IMG/VR virus record: IMGVR_UViG_3300036045_000504
Coordinates: 1-37,059 of that record
DNA: 37,059 nt
Source of the DNA: a virus
Direction: 5' to 3' (one strand)
Shown here: positions 5,527 to 12,247 of the stretch, one piece after another
Numbering within the stretch: the stretch's first letter is position 1
How the letters are laid out: each line of letters opens with the position of its first letter
Translations under genes and position numbers: made by a program
The notes under the pieces: model-generated
What the model was told of the DNA's origin: nothing
The model's database searches: none
Seen by the model: the letters and a program-made list of their open reading frames with translations, nothing else

Positions 5527-5745
5527 ATGACGTATCAGACCATCGCCCGCTGCGGCCACTGCCGGCGGCGGGCGGCGATCCTCGCGACCGACCATCGCAA
5601 CCGGAAGATGTGCCAGACCTGCGCGCTGGCCTACGCGGCCACACTGCCGGCGGAGCTGGAGCCGGCGGGGGATGGGCGGTGGGTGTACGCGACGTGTATC
5701 ATCATACTGGTTGGATTGATACTGGCCGGCGTGCTGCTGGTCTAA
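5527..5745 (+). CDS. Zinc-ribbon protein with a C-terminal membrane helix, 72 aa
   Basis: Cys9-x2-Cys12 and Cys29-x2-Cys32 make a ribbon or knuckle pair near the N-terminus. The last ~20 residues (VYATCIIILVGLILAGVLLV) form one clear transmembrane helix, giving a tail-anchored protein with the zinc site probably in the cytoplasm. RBS AAGGAG at 5511-5516. Third CxxC-type small protein of this phage. No function assigned. Confidence 0.75.
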   Translation: MTYQTIARCGHCRRRAAILATDHRNRKMCQTCALAYAATLPAELEPAGDGRWVYATCIIILVGLILAGVLLV

Positions 5746-5805
5746 GTCAACTGCGCCGCGATCTGGCGCGGTTGGTTGTAATCAACGAGAGGAAGCAACG
5801 TCATC

Positions 5806-6456
5806 ATGAGCACTCCCCCCAGCCGCGCAACCGCCAGCCCCAGCCGCGCGCCGCGCGTGCCCGAAGATGCCCGGCGCGCTCCCGCCCCGCGTGCGGCGGC
5901 TGACGCGGCGCTCTTTGCCGAGTCGCCCGCGAGCGCACCGGCACCAGCGGCCCCGCCCGCTGCTCCGCCCGCCGAGAAGACTCCGCCCGCGCCGGCCACC
6001 ACGCTCGACGCGGCCTTCCCGCGCCTGGTCAAGCCGTTTGCGCCGCGCCTGGTTGAGCTGAAGCCAGGCGCGGTCACAAAAGACCGCGCCCGCGCGCTCG
6101 CCATGCCGTTTGTAGACATGCGGGCCTATCAAGATCGGCTCGATCGCGTGGTGGGGCCGGCGGGCTGGAACTTCCGCTATCTCGTTGCCGAGCGCGGGAT
6201 CGCCTGCGAGCTGACAATCCTCGGGGTCACGAAGAGCGCCGTGGGCGACTACCCGATTGCTGCCGGCGACGAGAACCCGGCCACAAGCGCCGAGGCACAG
6301 GCGTTCAAGCGGGCGTGTGCCGCGTTTGGGCTGGGGCGCTACCTCTACCGGCTCAGCCAGGTGTGGGGCGACTACGACGACGCGAAGCGTCAGTTCCGCG
6401 ATCCGGGCGGGATCGTGCGCCGGATGTATGATGCGCTGGCGACGGAGGAGGAGTAG
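5806..6456 (+). CDS. Rad52/Rad22-like single-strand annealing protein
   Basis: 216 aa. The first 65 residues are a disordered Ala/Pro-rich tail. The rest follows the Rad52/22 annealase plan: LAMPFVDMRAYQDRLDRVVGPAGWNF (about 103-128), a beta core ending in YLVAERGIACELTILG, and the signature SAEAQAFKRACAAFGLGRYLYRL (about 163-185). Such phage proteins anneal single strands in replication-linked recombination. No partner exonuclease or SSB is recognisable in the window. AGAGGAAG at 5787-5794 precedes the ATG. It ends directly against the next start codon, so the two are coupled. Confidence 0.82.
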   Translation: MSTPPSRATASPSRAPRVPEDARRAPAPRAAADAALFAESPASAPAPAAPPAAPPAEKTPPAPATTLDAAFPRLVKPFAPRLVELKPGAVTKDRARALAMPFVDMRAYQDRLDRVVGPAGWNFRYLVAERGIACELTILGVTKSAVGDYPIAAGDENPATSAEAQAFKRACAAFGLGRYLYRLSQVWGDYDDAKRQFRDPGGIVRRMYDALATEEE

Positions 6457-6690
6457 ATGTTGACCGACTTCGCGCACTACCGCCTGCCGGACGGCACCGT
6501 GGTCGAGGCGCGCCAGGCCAGCAGCATCCCGCGCACCTGGCGGCTCGACACCCTCGACGGCCAGCCGGTCTACCTCCAGGAGGAGGCGCGGCCCCATCGC
6601 TGGCTGCGCCTGGTCTACAACGCGGCAACGGATGCCTACGAGGCGTCGCCGAGTGATCTGGCGCTGGCGGATCTGACGCCGGCGGAGTAG
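6457..6690 (+). CDS. Hypothetical protein coupled to the annealase, 77 aa
   Basis: The ATG follows the annealase TAG without a gap, and its RBS (GGAGGAGGAG) is in the last codons of that gene. The protein is beta-rich (YRLPDGTVVEARQ; QPVYLQEEARPHRWLRLVYN) with an acidic tail. Unrecognised; a small accessory of the annealase is an inference from coupling alone. It is the last gene of the early operon, before a long hairpin. Confidence 0.7.
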   Translation: MLTDFAHYRLPDGTVVEARQASSIPRTWRLDTLDGQPVYLQEEARPHRWLRLVYNAATDAYEASPSDLALADLTPAE

Positions 6691-6701
6691 GGGCGCAGAT
6701 G

Positions 6702-6755
6702 CGAACAAACCAGCGGATTGTGACATCTTCGTGTCACAATCCGCTGGTTTGTTCG
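6702..6755 (+). terminator. 24-base perfect stem-loop ending the early operon
   Basis: Positions 6702-6725 and 6732-6755 are exact reverse complements over 24 bases with the 6-base loop TCTTCG. The right arm ends GGTTTGTTCG and is followed by TTCTC, a weak T-rich tail. It lies 11 bases after the early operon stop. Termination is the simplest role, but the stem is longer than most terminators and it also marks the left edge of the methylase cargo. Confidence 0.65.
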
Positions 6756-6930
6756 TTCTCGCTCGCATTATGGGCGTATCTAGCAGAAACCACCAGTTTA
6801 TTGAAGAAATTGCAATGATGGTCACGAAAACCACTTCTTGTATATCGGTACAAGCCTGCTAGTATAAAAAGATACGGCCACGTTCGATACCACGTCGAAC
6901 GTTCGTTTTACACGTCAAAGTTGCACATCT
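6756..6930 (+). promoter_or_regulatory. AT-rich promoter region of the methylase cargo
   Basis: Clearly more AT-rich than its surroundings. A candidate promoter is TTGTAT (6838-6843), 16 bases, TAGTAT (6860-6865). Overlapping it is CTTGTA-TATCGG-TACAAG (6837-6854), and downstream CGTTCGA (6881-6887) and TCGAACG (6895-6901) form another inverted repeat; both are possible operators. No good Shine-Dalgarno precedes the methylase start at 6931. Confidence 0.5.
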
Positions 6931-8586
6931 ATGCCCACACCCATCACTGACAACACGCTCTTCTTTGGCGATAACCTCCCCGTGCTGCGCGAGCACCTCG
7001 CCGATGCGTCGGTCGATCTGATCTACCTCGATCCCCCCTTCAATAGCTCCCGAAACTACAACCTGCTCTACAAGGACGCCGACGGCCGGGCGAGCGACGC
7101 CCAGGTGCAGGCGTTCGAGGATACCTGGGCCTGGGGGCCAGCGACCGCACGGCTCTTCGATGATCTCGTGACCTTCGGCGATGCCGACGTGGCCGCGCTG
7201 CTGGGGGCGCTGCGCCAACTGCTTGGAACCGGGCACCTCATGGCGTACCTCGTGATGATGACGGCACGCCTGGTCGAACTTAAGCGCGTGCTCAAGCCGA
7301 CGGGCAGCCTCTACCTGCACTGCGACCCAACGGCCTCGCACTACCTGAAGATTGTGCTGGATGGGATTTTCGGGCCGGAGTGCTTTCGGAATGAGATTGT
7401 CTGGAAGCGCACGAGTGGCCATGCCAATACACGTCAGGGTGCTCAACACTACGGCCGGAACAGCGACACGATCCTCTTCTACACGTGCTCCGATGGCTAT
7501 ACCTGGCAGCAGCCCTACCTTCCCTATGATGAGGACTACATCGAGGACAAGTATTCCCATATCGAGCCAGAAACAAACCGTCGCTATCAGCTTGACAACA
7601 TCACGGGACCCGGCGGCGCAGCAAAGGGCAATGCGTCATTCGAGTTTCTCGGCGTAACCCGCTACTGGCGATATTCTCGCGAGAACATGGAGCGTTTGTA
7701 TCGTGAGGGGCGCATCGTGCAACCCCGCCCTGGCGCAGTGCCACGGTATAAGCGTTACTTGGATGAAATGAAAGGCCAGCCACTGCAATGCGTCTGGACC
7801 GACATCCCACCCCTCAACTCGCAGGCCGCTGAGCGCCTCGGCTACCCAACCCAGAAGCCCCTCGCCCTCCTGGAACGCATCATCGCGGCCAGCTCCAACC
7901 CTGGCGATGTCGTGCTCGACCCCTTCTGTGGCTGCGGCACAGCGATCGATGCCGCCCAGCGCCTTGGCCGCCGGTGGATTGGCATCGACGTGACCCACCT
8001 GGCGATCGCCATCATCAAGAGCCGCCTGGCCACCACCTACCCCGGCCTGACCTACGCCGTGCGCGGCGAGCCGACCGACCACGCCGGTGCGGTTGCGCTC
8101 GCGCAGCAAGACCGCTACCAGTTCCAGTGGTGGGCGCTCTCGCTTGTGCGTGCCCGTCCGCTCGGCCAGGAGGCCGGGAGCAAGCAGGGCAAGAAGGGTG
8201 CGGATCGGGGGATCGACGGGTTGATCCCGTTCGTGGACGAGGCGAACGGCGCGGTGAAGCGGGCAATGGTCCAGGTCAAGAGCGGTGGAGTGTCGTCTGC
8301 GGTCGTCCGCGATCTGCGTGGCGTCGTCGAACGGGAGACCGCTCCCCTGGGGGTGCTCGTCACGCTGGAGCCGCCGACGCGCGACATGCTCGCCGAGGCG
8401 GCCGCCGCGGGCGTCTACCGCTCACCGGGCTGGCAGCGCACCTACCCCAAGCTCCAGATTCTGACGGTGGCGCAGCTCCTGGCTGGCGCGACGGTCCAGA
8501 TGCCCCCGCCGGCGCTCATCCACAAGGCCGCGCCGCGGGCTGGCGTCCGGGCGGACCAACACACCCTTGACGAACTGACCGGGTAG
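6931..8586 (+). CDS. N6-adenine DNA methyltransferase fused to an Mrr-like nuclease domain
   Basis: 551 aa. Residues 1-370 are a beta-class methyltransferase: catalytic DPPF at 34-37 (IYLDPPFNSSRNYN), SAM-binding FxGxG-type motif LDPFCGCGT at about 330-338, and WIGIDVT. DPPF suggests N6-adenine. Residues 390-530 resemble an Mrr-type PD-(D/E)xK nuclease: GADRGIDGLIPF (Asp425, Asp429) then QVKSG (Gln448, Lys450), followed by a helix/strand unit (DLRGVVERETAPLGVLVTLEP). One chain could therefore modify and cut DNA, as type IIG/IIL enzymes do, though no specificity domain of usual size is visible. The target-recognition part may lie between the methylase motifs (residues 125-300). Set between long inverted repeats with its own promoter, it looks like acquired cargo. 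Confidence 0.85.
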   Translation: MPTPITDNTLFFGDNLPVLREHLADASVDLIYLDPPFNSSRNYNLLYKDADGRASDAQVQAFEDTWAWGPATARLFDDLVTFGDADVAALLGALRQLLGTGHLMAYLVMMTARLVELKRVLKPTGSLYLHCDPTASHYLKIVLDGIFGPECFRNEIVWKRTSGHANTRQGAQHYGRNSDTILFYTCSDGYTWQQPYLPYDEDYIEDKYSHIEPETNRRYQLDNITGPGGAAKGNASFEFLGVTRYWRYSRENMERLYREGRIVQPRPGAVPRYKRYLDEMKGQPLQCVWTDIPPLNSQAAERLGYPTQKPLALLERIIAASSNPGDVVLDPFCGCGTAIDAAQRLGRRWIGIDVTHLAIAIIKSRLATTYPGLTYAVRGEPTDHAGAVALAQQDRYQFQWWALSLVRARPLGQEAGSKQGKKGADRGIDGLIPFVDEANGAVKRAMVQVKSGGVSSAVVRDLRGVVERETAPLGVLVTLEPPTRDMLAEAAAAGVYRSPGWQRTYPKLQILTVAQLLAGATVQMPPPALIHKAAPRAGVRADQHTLDELTG

Positions 8587-8595
8587 GAGCGGGTC

Positions 8596-9009
8596 GTGGT
8601 GAACGGTGGCACGAGCGACCAAGAAAGCTATGTCGTTGGCGTGCAGCACGCGCGCATCTTCGCGGTTTGGGCGGCTATGCGTAGCGCCGACACCTTCCCC
8701 TTCCCCTGGCCGAGCGGCCACGAGCCGGTACGCGACCAGCGGTTCATGGATATTGTGCTTGCCGCACGGTATCTCATCCAGATCCGTACCCACTGGCTGA
8801 CTGCACCGGGATCGCCCGATGTCGATCTGACGCAGCGCACGCTCGCAAACCTCTCCAGCCAGCGCCCCGCCTGGCTAGAGACGGTGCAGACGCTGCTCGA
8901 TCAGACGATGTTCGCCGCCTACGGCTGGCCGCAGGATCTGACCGACGAACAGATTTTGGAGCGACTGCTGACACTGAATCTGGTGCGCGCAGCAGCGCGC
9001 ACGGAATAG
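8596..9009 (+). CDS. Detached C-terminal module of a class I DNA methyltransferase
   Basis: 137 aa. The sequence matches the C-terminal end that I recall from large class I DNA methyltransferases: VVGVQHARIFAVW (usually GVLHSRIHEVW), TFPFPWPSG, QRTLANLSSQRPAWLE and the end FAAYGWPQDLTDEQILERLLTLNL. The catalytic part is absent. It begins at GTG GTG nine bases after the methylase-nuclease stop, with AGGAG at 8585-8589, so it is translated with that gene. It may be a relic of a larger enzyme or a stand-alone recognition/structural subunit. The region between ARIFAVW and TFPFP is shorter than in full-length enzymes. Confidence 0.7.
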   Translation: MVNGGTSDQESYVVGVQHARIFAVWAAMRSADTFPFPWPSGHEPVRDQRFMDIVLAARYLIQIRTHWLTAPGSPDVDLTQRTLANLSSQRPAWLETVQTLLDQTMFAAYGWPQDLTDEQILERLLTLNLVRAAARTE

Positions 9010-9023
9010 GTTTGCGCGCGAAC

Positions 9024-9059
9024 GCACCGCCCCTGACTCGGCCGAGTCAGGGGCGGTGC
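9024..9059 (+). terminator. 36-base perfect palindrome after the methylase cassette
   Basis: Eighteen bases at 9024-9041 are followed directly by their exact reverse complement (9042-9059; core CTCGGCCGAG). It lies 14 bases after the stop of the gene ending 9009. The following bases are TCTCC rather than a T run, so termination is plausible but not textbook. Confidence 0.55.
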
Positions 9060-9090
9060 TCTCCGGAGCGGCCGTCGATGGCGTAACGAA

Positions 9091-9136
9091 ACCATCAACT
9101 GCCCGCACGGCAGCCGACGTGCGGGCAGTTGATGGT
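9091..9136. repeat. 19-base perfect inverted repeat, loop 8
   Basis: ACCATCAACTGCCCGCACG at 9091-9109 is exactly complementary to 9118-9136, with an 8-base loop. It is 32 bases beyond the previous palindrome and shares no sequence with it. It could be a second terminator, a protein-binding site or a structural RNA. Confidence 0.55.
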
Positions 9137-9298
9137 GGTGCCCGAAAGGGCGTGCTATACTCCCGACACAGAACACCCGCCCTACGCCTGGCAGCATGGG
9201 GGCGGGCGTCTGCGTGTATTCGTCTGTGCGCAGGTGCGCGGCTGCATTGTAGCAGCGCACGCCGCGCCGATCAAGCCGTGCTGGCAATCGAGGCGGTT

Positions 9299-9808
9299 AT
9301 GACGGTGATACTGACTGAGCAGCAAAAGGCGGCTCTCAGGTCGATTGTCGAGGCAGTTCGGGCCGACCAGCTTGGTGAAACGTTCACCATCTACGGGGGA
9401 GCGAATGGAACGACACTCCTCGCGAGCGATAGAGGGTTTGTAGGTGAGGATATGCTACAGGTGAGTCGCAGCATGTTCGATACAGAGTCGCGGGCCTCCC
9501 CCGGAAGCACCTACACGCTACTGGGAAACGCCTACGCCTTTGTTGATGCCGATGCGCGCCCTAAGCCGCACATTGCGCCGCGCGTGCAATTGCGCCGCGT
9601 GCTCACAACACGGGTCAATGCCGGCGAACTGCGGGCGATCTGCTTCGATCTCAACATGTCCTACGACAACCTCGGAGGTGAGACACCGGCGGATAGGGTG
9701 ATCGCGCTCATCGAGCAGATTCAGCACACGCAGCGTTGGGATGCGCTCATCGAGACGATTCTGGCCAATCGTCCCGATCTGGCAGGTGAGTTGCCCGAAC
9801 AGCCGTGA
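9299..9808 (+). CDS. Protein with a C-terminal effector-associated domain (EAD-like)
   Basis: 169 aa. Residues about 98-161 (LRRVLTTRVNAGELRAICFDL, NLGGETPADRVIALIEQI, then IETILANRPDL) resemble the effector-associated domains of bacterial conflict and signalling proteins, death-fold-like adaptors that join by homotypic contact to proteases, TIR or NACHT partners. The first 90 residues (TEQQKAALRSIVEAVRADQLGETFTIYGG) form an unrecognised domain. ATG at 9299 with GAGG at 9290-9293; the longer upstream frame runs through the palindromes and is rejected. First gene of a compact three-gene unit with 9819-10001 and 9998-10144. I am unsure of the EAD subfamily. Confidence 0.65.
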   Translation: MTVILTEQQKAALRSIVEAVRADQLGETFTIYGGANGTTLLASDRGFVGEDMLQVSRSMFDTESRASPGSTYTLLGNAYAFVDADARPKPHIAPRVQLRRVLTTRVNAGELRAICFDLNMSYDNLGGETPADRVIALIEQIQHTQRWDALIETILANRPDLAGELPEQP

Positions 9809-9818
9809 GGAGAATCCG

Positions 9819-10001
9819 ATGACCGACCCTCTTCTCCGCTCGCCCGCGCCAGACGCCGATCGCTCGCCGCGCCTCCGCCTCTGGATGCGCTTGGAGGTGC
9901 TGCACGCCCAGCTCGACCTGGAGCCGCCGACAGCGACGCTCACGATCGCGCAGCTCGGAGCCGAGGTCGCGCGACTGGAGCAGGAAGCAGGGAGCGCATG
10001 A
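9819..10001 (+). CDS. Hypothetical protein, 60 aa
   Basis: Unrecognised. N-terminal Pro/Asp-rich segment, then a helix (LWMRLEVLHAQLDLE) and a second helix with coiled-coil-like spacing (TIAQLGAEVARLEQEAG). Starts 10 bases after the EAD gene with GTGAGGAG as RBS, and its TGA overlaps the ATG of the next gene, so it belongs to the same translational unit. Confidence 0.6.
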   Translation: MTDPLLRSPAPDADRSPRLRLWMRLEVLHAQLDLEPPTATLTIAQLGAEVARLEQEAGSA

Positions 10002-10144
10002 CCTCGCAACAGGTGCTCGCCATTGGCGCGGTCGTTGCGCTCGCGCTCGCGTGGTATGCGATGACGGTGGGCGCACCATCGATCGTCTTCCTGGTTGTGG
10101 TGCTCATCGGTGCCGCGCTTCTCGGCGTGCGGATCTGGCGGTAG
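9998..10144 (+). CDS. Small two-helix membrane protein, 48 aa
   Basis: ATGA overlap with the previous gene (start 9998, stop 10144). The protein begins MTSQQVLAIGAVVALALAW and continues to SIVFLVVVLIGAALLGVRIWR: two hydrophobic helices of about 15-18 residues with a short GAP turn and a positive end (RIWR). RBS GGGAG at 9990-9994. It resembles holin-like or small membrane effector proteins. Its translation together with an EAD protein is the interesting feature. Coding nature rests on the overlap and the clean hydrophobic pattern. Confidence 0.6.
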   Translation: MTSQQVLAIGAVVALALAWYAMTVGAPSIVFLVVVLIGAALLGVRIWR

Positions 10145-10246
10145 GCGCGGCGCAACACGAATCCTAGTCGTCTCGTCCCCCGCCGCCCGCCCAACCATGT
10201 CCAGCGTGAATCGGGCGCAGCGGGGGATAGATCGTCAGAGGCCGGC

Positions 10247-11287
10247 ATGGCAGACTCATGGATAACTGACGAAAACGCTACTTTAAACAGGTTATCCATG
10301 CCGCCGCTTACCCTTCCCCCACCAGCAGACCTGGCCCGTGCCCCCACCGATCTGGCCGCGTCCGCCGCCCTCCCCACACTCGCCGCCAACCCCGCTGCCG
10401 TCTACCTCGCCGGCCTCACCACCCGCGCCCGGCGCACCCAGCGCTCGGCGCTCGACCAGATCGCCAAACAGCTCGGGGCGACCGACGCGCTCGCCTGTCC
10501 CTGGCCGCAGCTCCGCTACGCCCACACCACGGTGCTGCGGGCCTGGCTGCAAGACACCTACGCGCCGGCAACCGCTAACCGCATGCTGGCAGCACTCCGC
10601 CGCGTGCTGGAGGAGAGTTGGCGGCTTGGCCTGCTTGACCGCGAGACCTACGAGCGTGCTGCCGACCTGAAGCCGATCAACGGCGAGACGGTGCTGGCTG
10701 GGCGGGCGCTGGAGGAGGACGAGCTGCGCGCGCTCCTCACTGCCTGCGCCACCGACAGCACGCCGGCGGGGGTCCGCGACGCGGCCCTGATCGCGCTGCT
10801 CTACGCGGCAGGCCTGCGGCGCAGCGAGGCGTCCGGGATCGACGTGGCCGACTACACGCCGGCCACCGGGGCGTTGACGATCCGGGGCAAGGGCAAGAAG
10901 ACGCGGATCGTCTATGTGGGTGACGCGGCCGAGCTGCTCGGCGAGTACCTGGTGCTGCGCGGGCGCGAGGGCGGCCCGCTGTTCGTCCGCGCCCGCAAGG
11001 GCGGGCGACTCGCGCCGACACGCCTCTCCGACCAGGGCGTGCGGGACATTCTCGCCCGCCGAGCAAAGGAAGCCGGCGTTACCGATGTCCGGCCTCACGA
11101 TCTGCGGCGCACGTTTATCTCCGATCTGCTTGACGCCGGCGCAGACATCGCATCGGCCCAGCGCCTCGCCGGCCACGCCGATCCGAAGACCACCAGCCGC
11201 TACGACCGCCGTGGCGAGCGCGCCAAGCAGCGGGCCGCCAGACTCCTGAAGCTCCCCCGGCGCACGCTGCCGCTCGATGGGGATTAA
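10247..11287 (+). CDS. Tyrosine recombinase (phage integrase)
   Basis: 346 aa with an N-terminal SAM-like core-binding domain (about 50-135) and the catalytic domain. Catalytic residues are readable: Arg191 in GLRRSEASGI, the lysine in GKGKKTR (about 215), His284-x2-Arg287 in HDLRRTF, His310 in AGHADPKTTSRY and the nucleophile Tyr319. Spacing is normal, so it should be active for integration and excision. ATG 10247 is preferred for AGAGG at 10238-10242; a second ATG at 10299 starts closer to the conserved part but has a poor RBS. No excisionase is recognised. Its stop overlaps the stop of the convergent gene 11284-11499. Confidence 0.92.
   Translation: MADSWITDENATLNRLSMPPLTLPPPADLARAPTDLAASAALPTLAANPAAVYLAGLTTRARRTQRSALDQIAKQLGATDALACPWPQLRYAHTTVLRAWLQDTYAPATANRMLAALRRVLEESWRLGLLDRETYERAADLKPINGETVLAGRALEEDELRALLTACATDSTPAGVRDAALIALLYAAGLRRSEASGIDVADYTPATGALTIRGKGKKTRIVYVGDAAELLGEYLVLRGREGGPLFVRARKGGRLAPTRLSDQGVRDILARRAKEAGVTDVRPHDLRRTFISDLLDAGADIASAQRLAGHADPKTTSRYDRRGERAKQRAARLLKLPRRTLPLDGD
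10258..10301. repeat. Inverted repeat in the 5' end of the integrase gene
   Basis: CATGGATAAC (10258-10267) and GTTATCCATG (10292-10301) are perfect 10-base inverted repeats around an AT-rich 24-base centre, inside the first codons of the integrase. The right arm includes the alternative ATG at 10299. Candidate regulatory site or recombinase arm/core site; not a standard core, whose spacer would be 6-8 bases. Confidence 0.45.
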
Positions 11288-11499
11288 TCAGCGTCCGACG
11301 CGGCCAGATACCGCCGCAGCGCCGTGCAGAGCGATTCGCAGTCAGCCGCTAACGCCGCAATGTCGGCCTCAATCCGGGCGGCGTCACCCGTCTCGCGGTG
11401 GATCAGCACGGCCACCGCAATCGTCTGGGCCTGCTGGCGCACGGCGGTGCTGTGCTGGCCGAGCTGGGCGAGCGTGAGTAATGGGTCGGGTGCGTGCAT
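11284..11499 (-). CDS. Hypothetical helical protein, 71 aa
   Basis: Unrecognised. An all-helical protein (LLTLAQLGQHSTAVRQQAQTI; RIEADIAALAADCESL; ALRRYLAASDAD) convergent with the integrase; the stops overlap within TTAA at 11284-11287. The ATG at 11499 is chosen for GAGG on the minus strand at 11506-11509, six bases away; another ATG four codons upstream lacks spacing. Small helical genes beside integrases can be directionality factors, but no HTH or excisionase motif is evident. Confidence 0.55.
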   Translation of the reverse strand: MHAPDPLLTLAQLGQHSTAVRQQAQTIAVAVLIHRETGDAARIEADIAALAADCESLCTALRRYLAASDAD

Positions 11500-11511
11500 G
11501 GGTTTCCTCAC

Positions 11512-11776
11512 GTGGGTGTGGAGAGCGATACGGATAGCGCTAGTGTACCACCGCGACCGATGAGCGTTCTGTCAAGAAGATGACGTACCTGCGCCGCTCG
11601 CACAGGTGTTCATGCATGTAGGACCGGGCGGTACTATCCCCATGATCCGCCTGGCGGCCTATTCACGCCCGTCCATCCTCTGTGCTATGCTGCCGTCAGG
11701 TTTCGTAGCGGCACCCCCGCGCGGCACAGCACACGCTGTGACCGCGCTTTTTGATGCCGCTCCCCCACGAGGCCCT
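11512..11776 (+). promoter_or_regulatory. Late control region: candidate promoter and leader
   Basis: No gene. A candidate promoter is TTCACG (11662-11667), 18 bases, TATGCT (11686-11691) with an extended -10 TGC. About 25 bases beyond the expected transcription start there is an intrinsic terminator (11719-11752). Promoter, immediate terminator, then late genes is the plan of Q-type antitermination in lambdoid phages; no Q-like protein is identified here. Confidence 0.45.
11719..11752 (+). terminator. Intrinsic terminator in the late leader
   Basis: GCGCGG (11719-11724) plus CACAGC (11725-11730) pair with GCTGTG (11735-11740) and CCGCGC (11742-11747), a 12-base stem with one bulged A and an ACAC loop, followed by five T (11748-11752). 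It has all the marks of a factor-independent terminator. Confidence 0.75.
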
Positions 11777-12040
11777 ATGGACGCCATTCTCGTACTCCAC
11801 CGCCGCATCCAGGCCTCCGGCTTTGGGCGGCTGCTGCTGCCGCCCGCCACGCCGCTGAGTGGCCCGATGGCGACGATTCACATCCAGCCGCATGGCGATT
11901 CGCGCACCAATATCGAGCAACTCCTGTTTGAACTCGTGCGCGACTACGACTTCCGCTACCGCCGCGACCAGCTCGAACTCACCTACGAGCACAAGCAGAT
12001 CGTACTCGCGCGCGTGACCTTCCTGGCTGACGCGCTCTAA
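11777..12040 (+). CDS. Hypothetical protein, 87 aa, between two terminators
   Basis: Unrecognised. Begins MDAILVLHRRIQASGFGRLL and ends with alternating helix/strand (NIEQLLFELVRDYDFRYRRDQLELTYEHKQIVLARVTFL). ATG at 11777 with GAGG at 11768-11771; upstream ATGs in frame pass through the terminator and are rejected. With a terminator before and after, it would be transcribed alone, like a moron, or only under antitermination. Confidence 0.6.
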   Translation: MDAILVLHRRIQASGFGRLLLPPATPLSGPMATIHIQPHGDSRTNIEQLLFELVRDYDFRYRRDQLELTYEHKQIVLARVTFLADAL

Positions 12041-12062
12041 ATCCGATCCGTAGCGAACCCCT

Positions 12063-12112
12063 CGCGCGGAACGCATGCACACCCGTGTATGCCGTTCCGC
12101 GCGTTCGTTTTT
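12063..12112 (+). terminator. Intrinsic terminator after the 87-aa gene
   Basis: CGCGCGGAACG (12063-12073) pairs perfectly with CGTTCCGCGCG (12093-12103); the inner part also pairs (GCAT/ATGC and ACAC/GTGT with a small bulge). TTCG and five T (12108-12112) follow. Confidence 0.75.
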
Positions 12113-12132
12113 GCCGAAGCGTCCCTGACGAA

Positions 12133-12156
12133 CCTCCGGCCCTCCGGCCCTCCGGC
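12133..12156. repeat. Three tandem copies of CCTCCGGC
   Basis: Three exact head-to-tail 8-base units at 12133-12140, 12141-12148 and 12149-12156, in the untranslated region before the lysis genes. Could be a regulator-binding array or simple slippage. The rest of 12113-12247 shows no gene. Confidence 0.55.
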
Positions 12157-12247
12157 TCGCCGGAACCCGGATCGCGCCAACGAAACGCCACTCACGCCGC
12201 ATACGGGCAGGCATGGCCGACAGGGACGTGTTCCATCTGAGTCGCTG

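Larger units (their letters stand above)
9010..9298. other. Non-coding region with two long palindromes
   Basis: No gene of its own. It contains the palindromes at 9024-9059 and 9091-9136, an isolated -10-like TATACT at 9156-9161 without a good -35, and a CCCGCCC (9176-9182) / GGGCGGG (9200-9206) stem downstream of it. A short structured RNA starting near 9168 is possible but unproven. Confidence 0.45.

Noticed and set aside
6702-6755. Terminal inverted repeats of a transposable element or MITE
   Set aside because: The two arms form one hairpin with a 6-base loop; no target duplication or transposase was seen, and the repeats at the far side of the cargo are different sequences.
9024-9136. 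CRISPR-like or other array of repeats
   Set aside because: The two palindromes are unrelated in sequence and there are only two; no spacing regularity.
10258-10301. Integrase core attachment site
   Set aside because: Arms are separated by 24 bases, far more than the 6-8 base crossover of tyrosine recombinases; kept only as a repeat.
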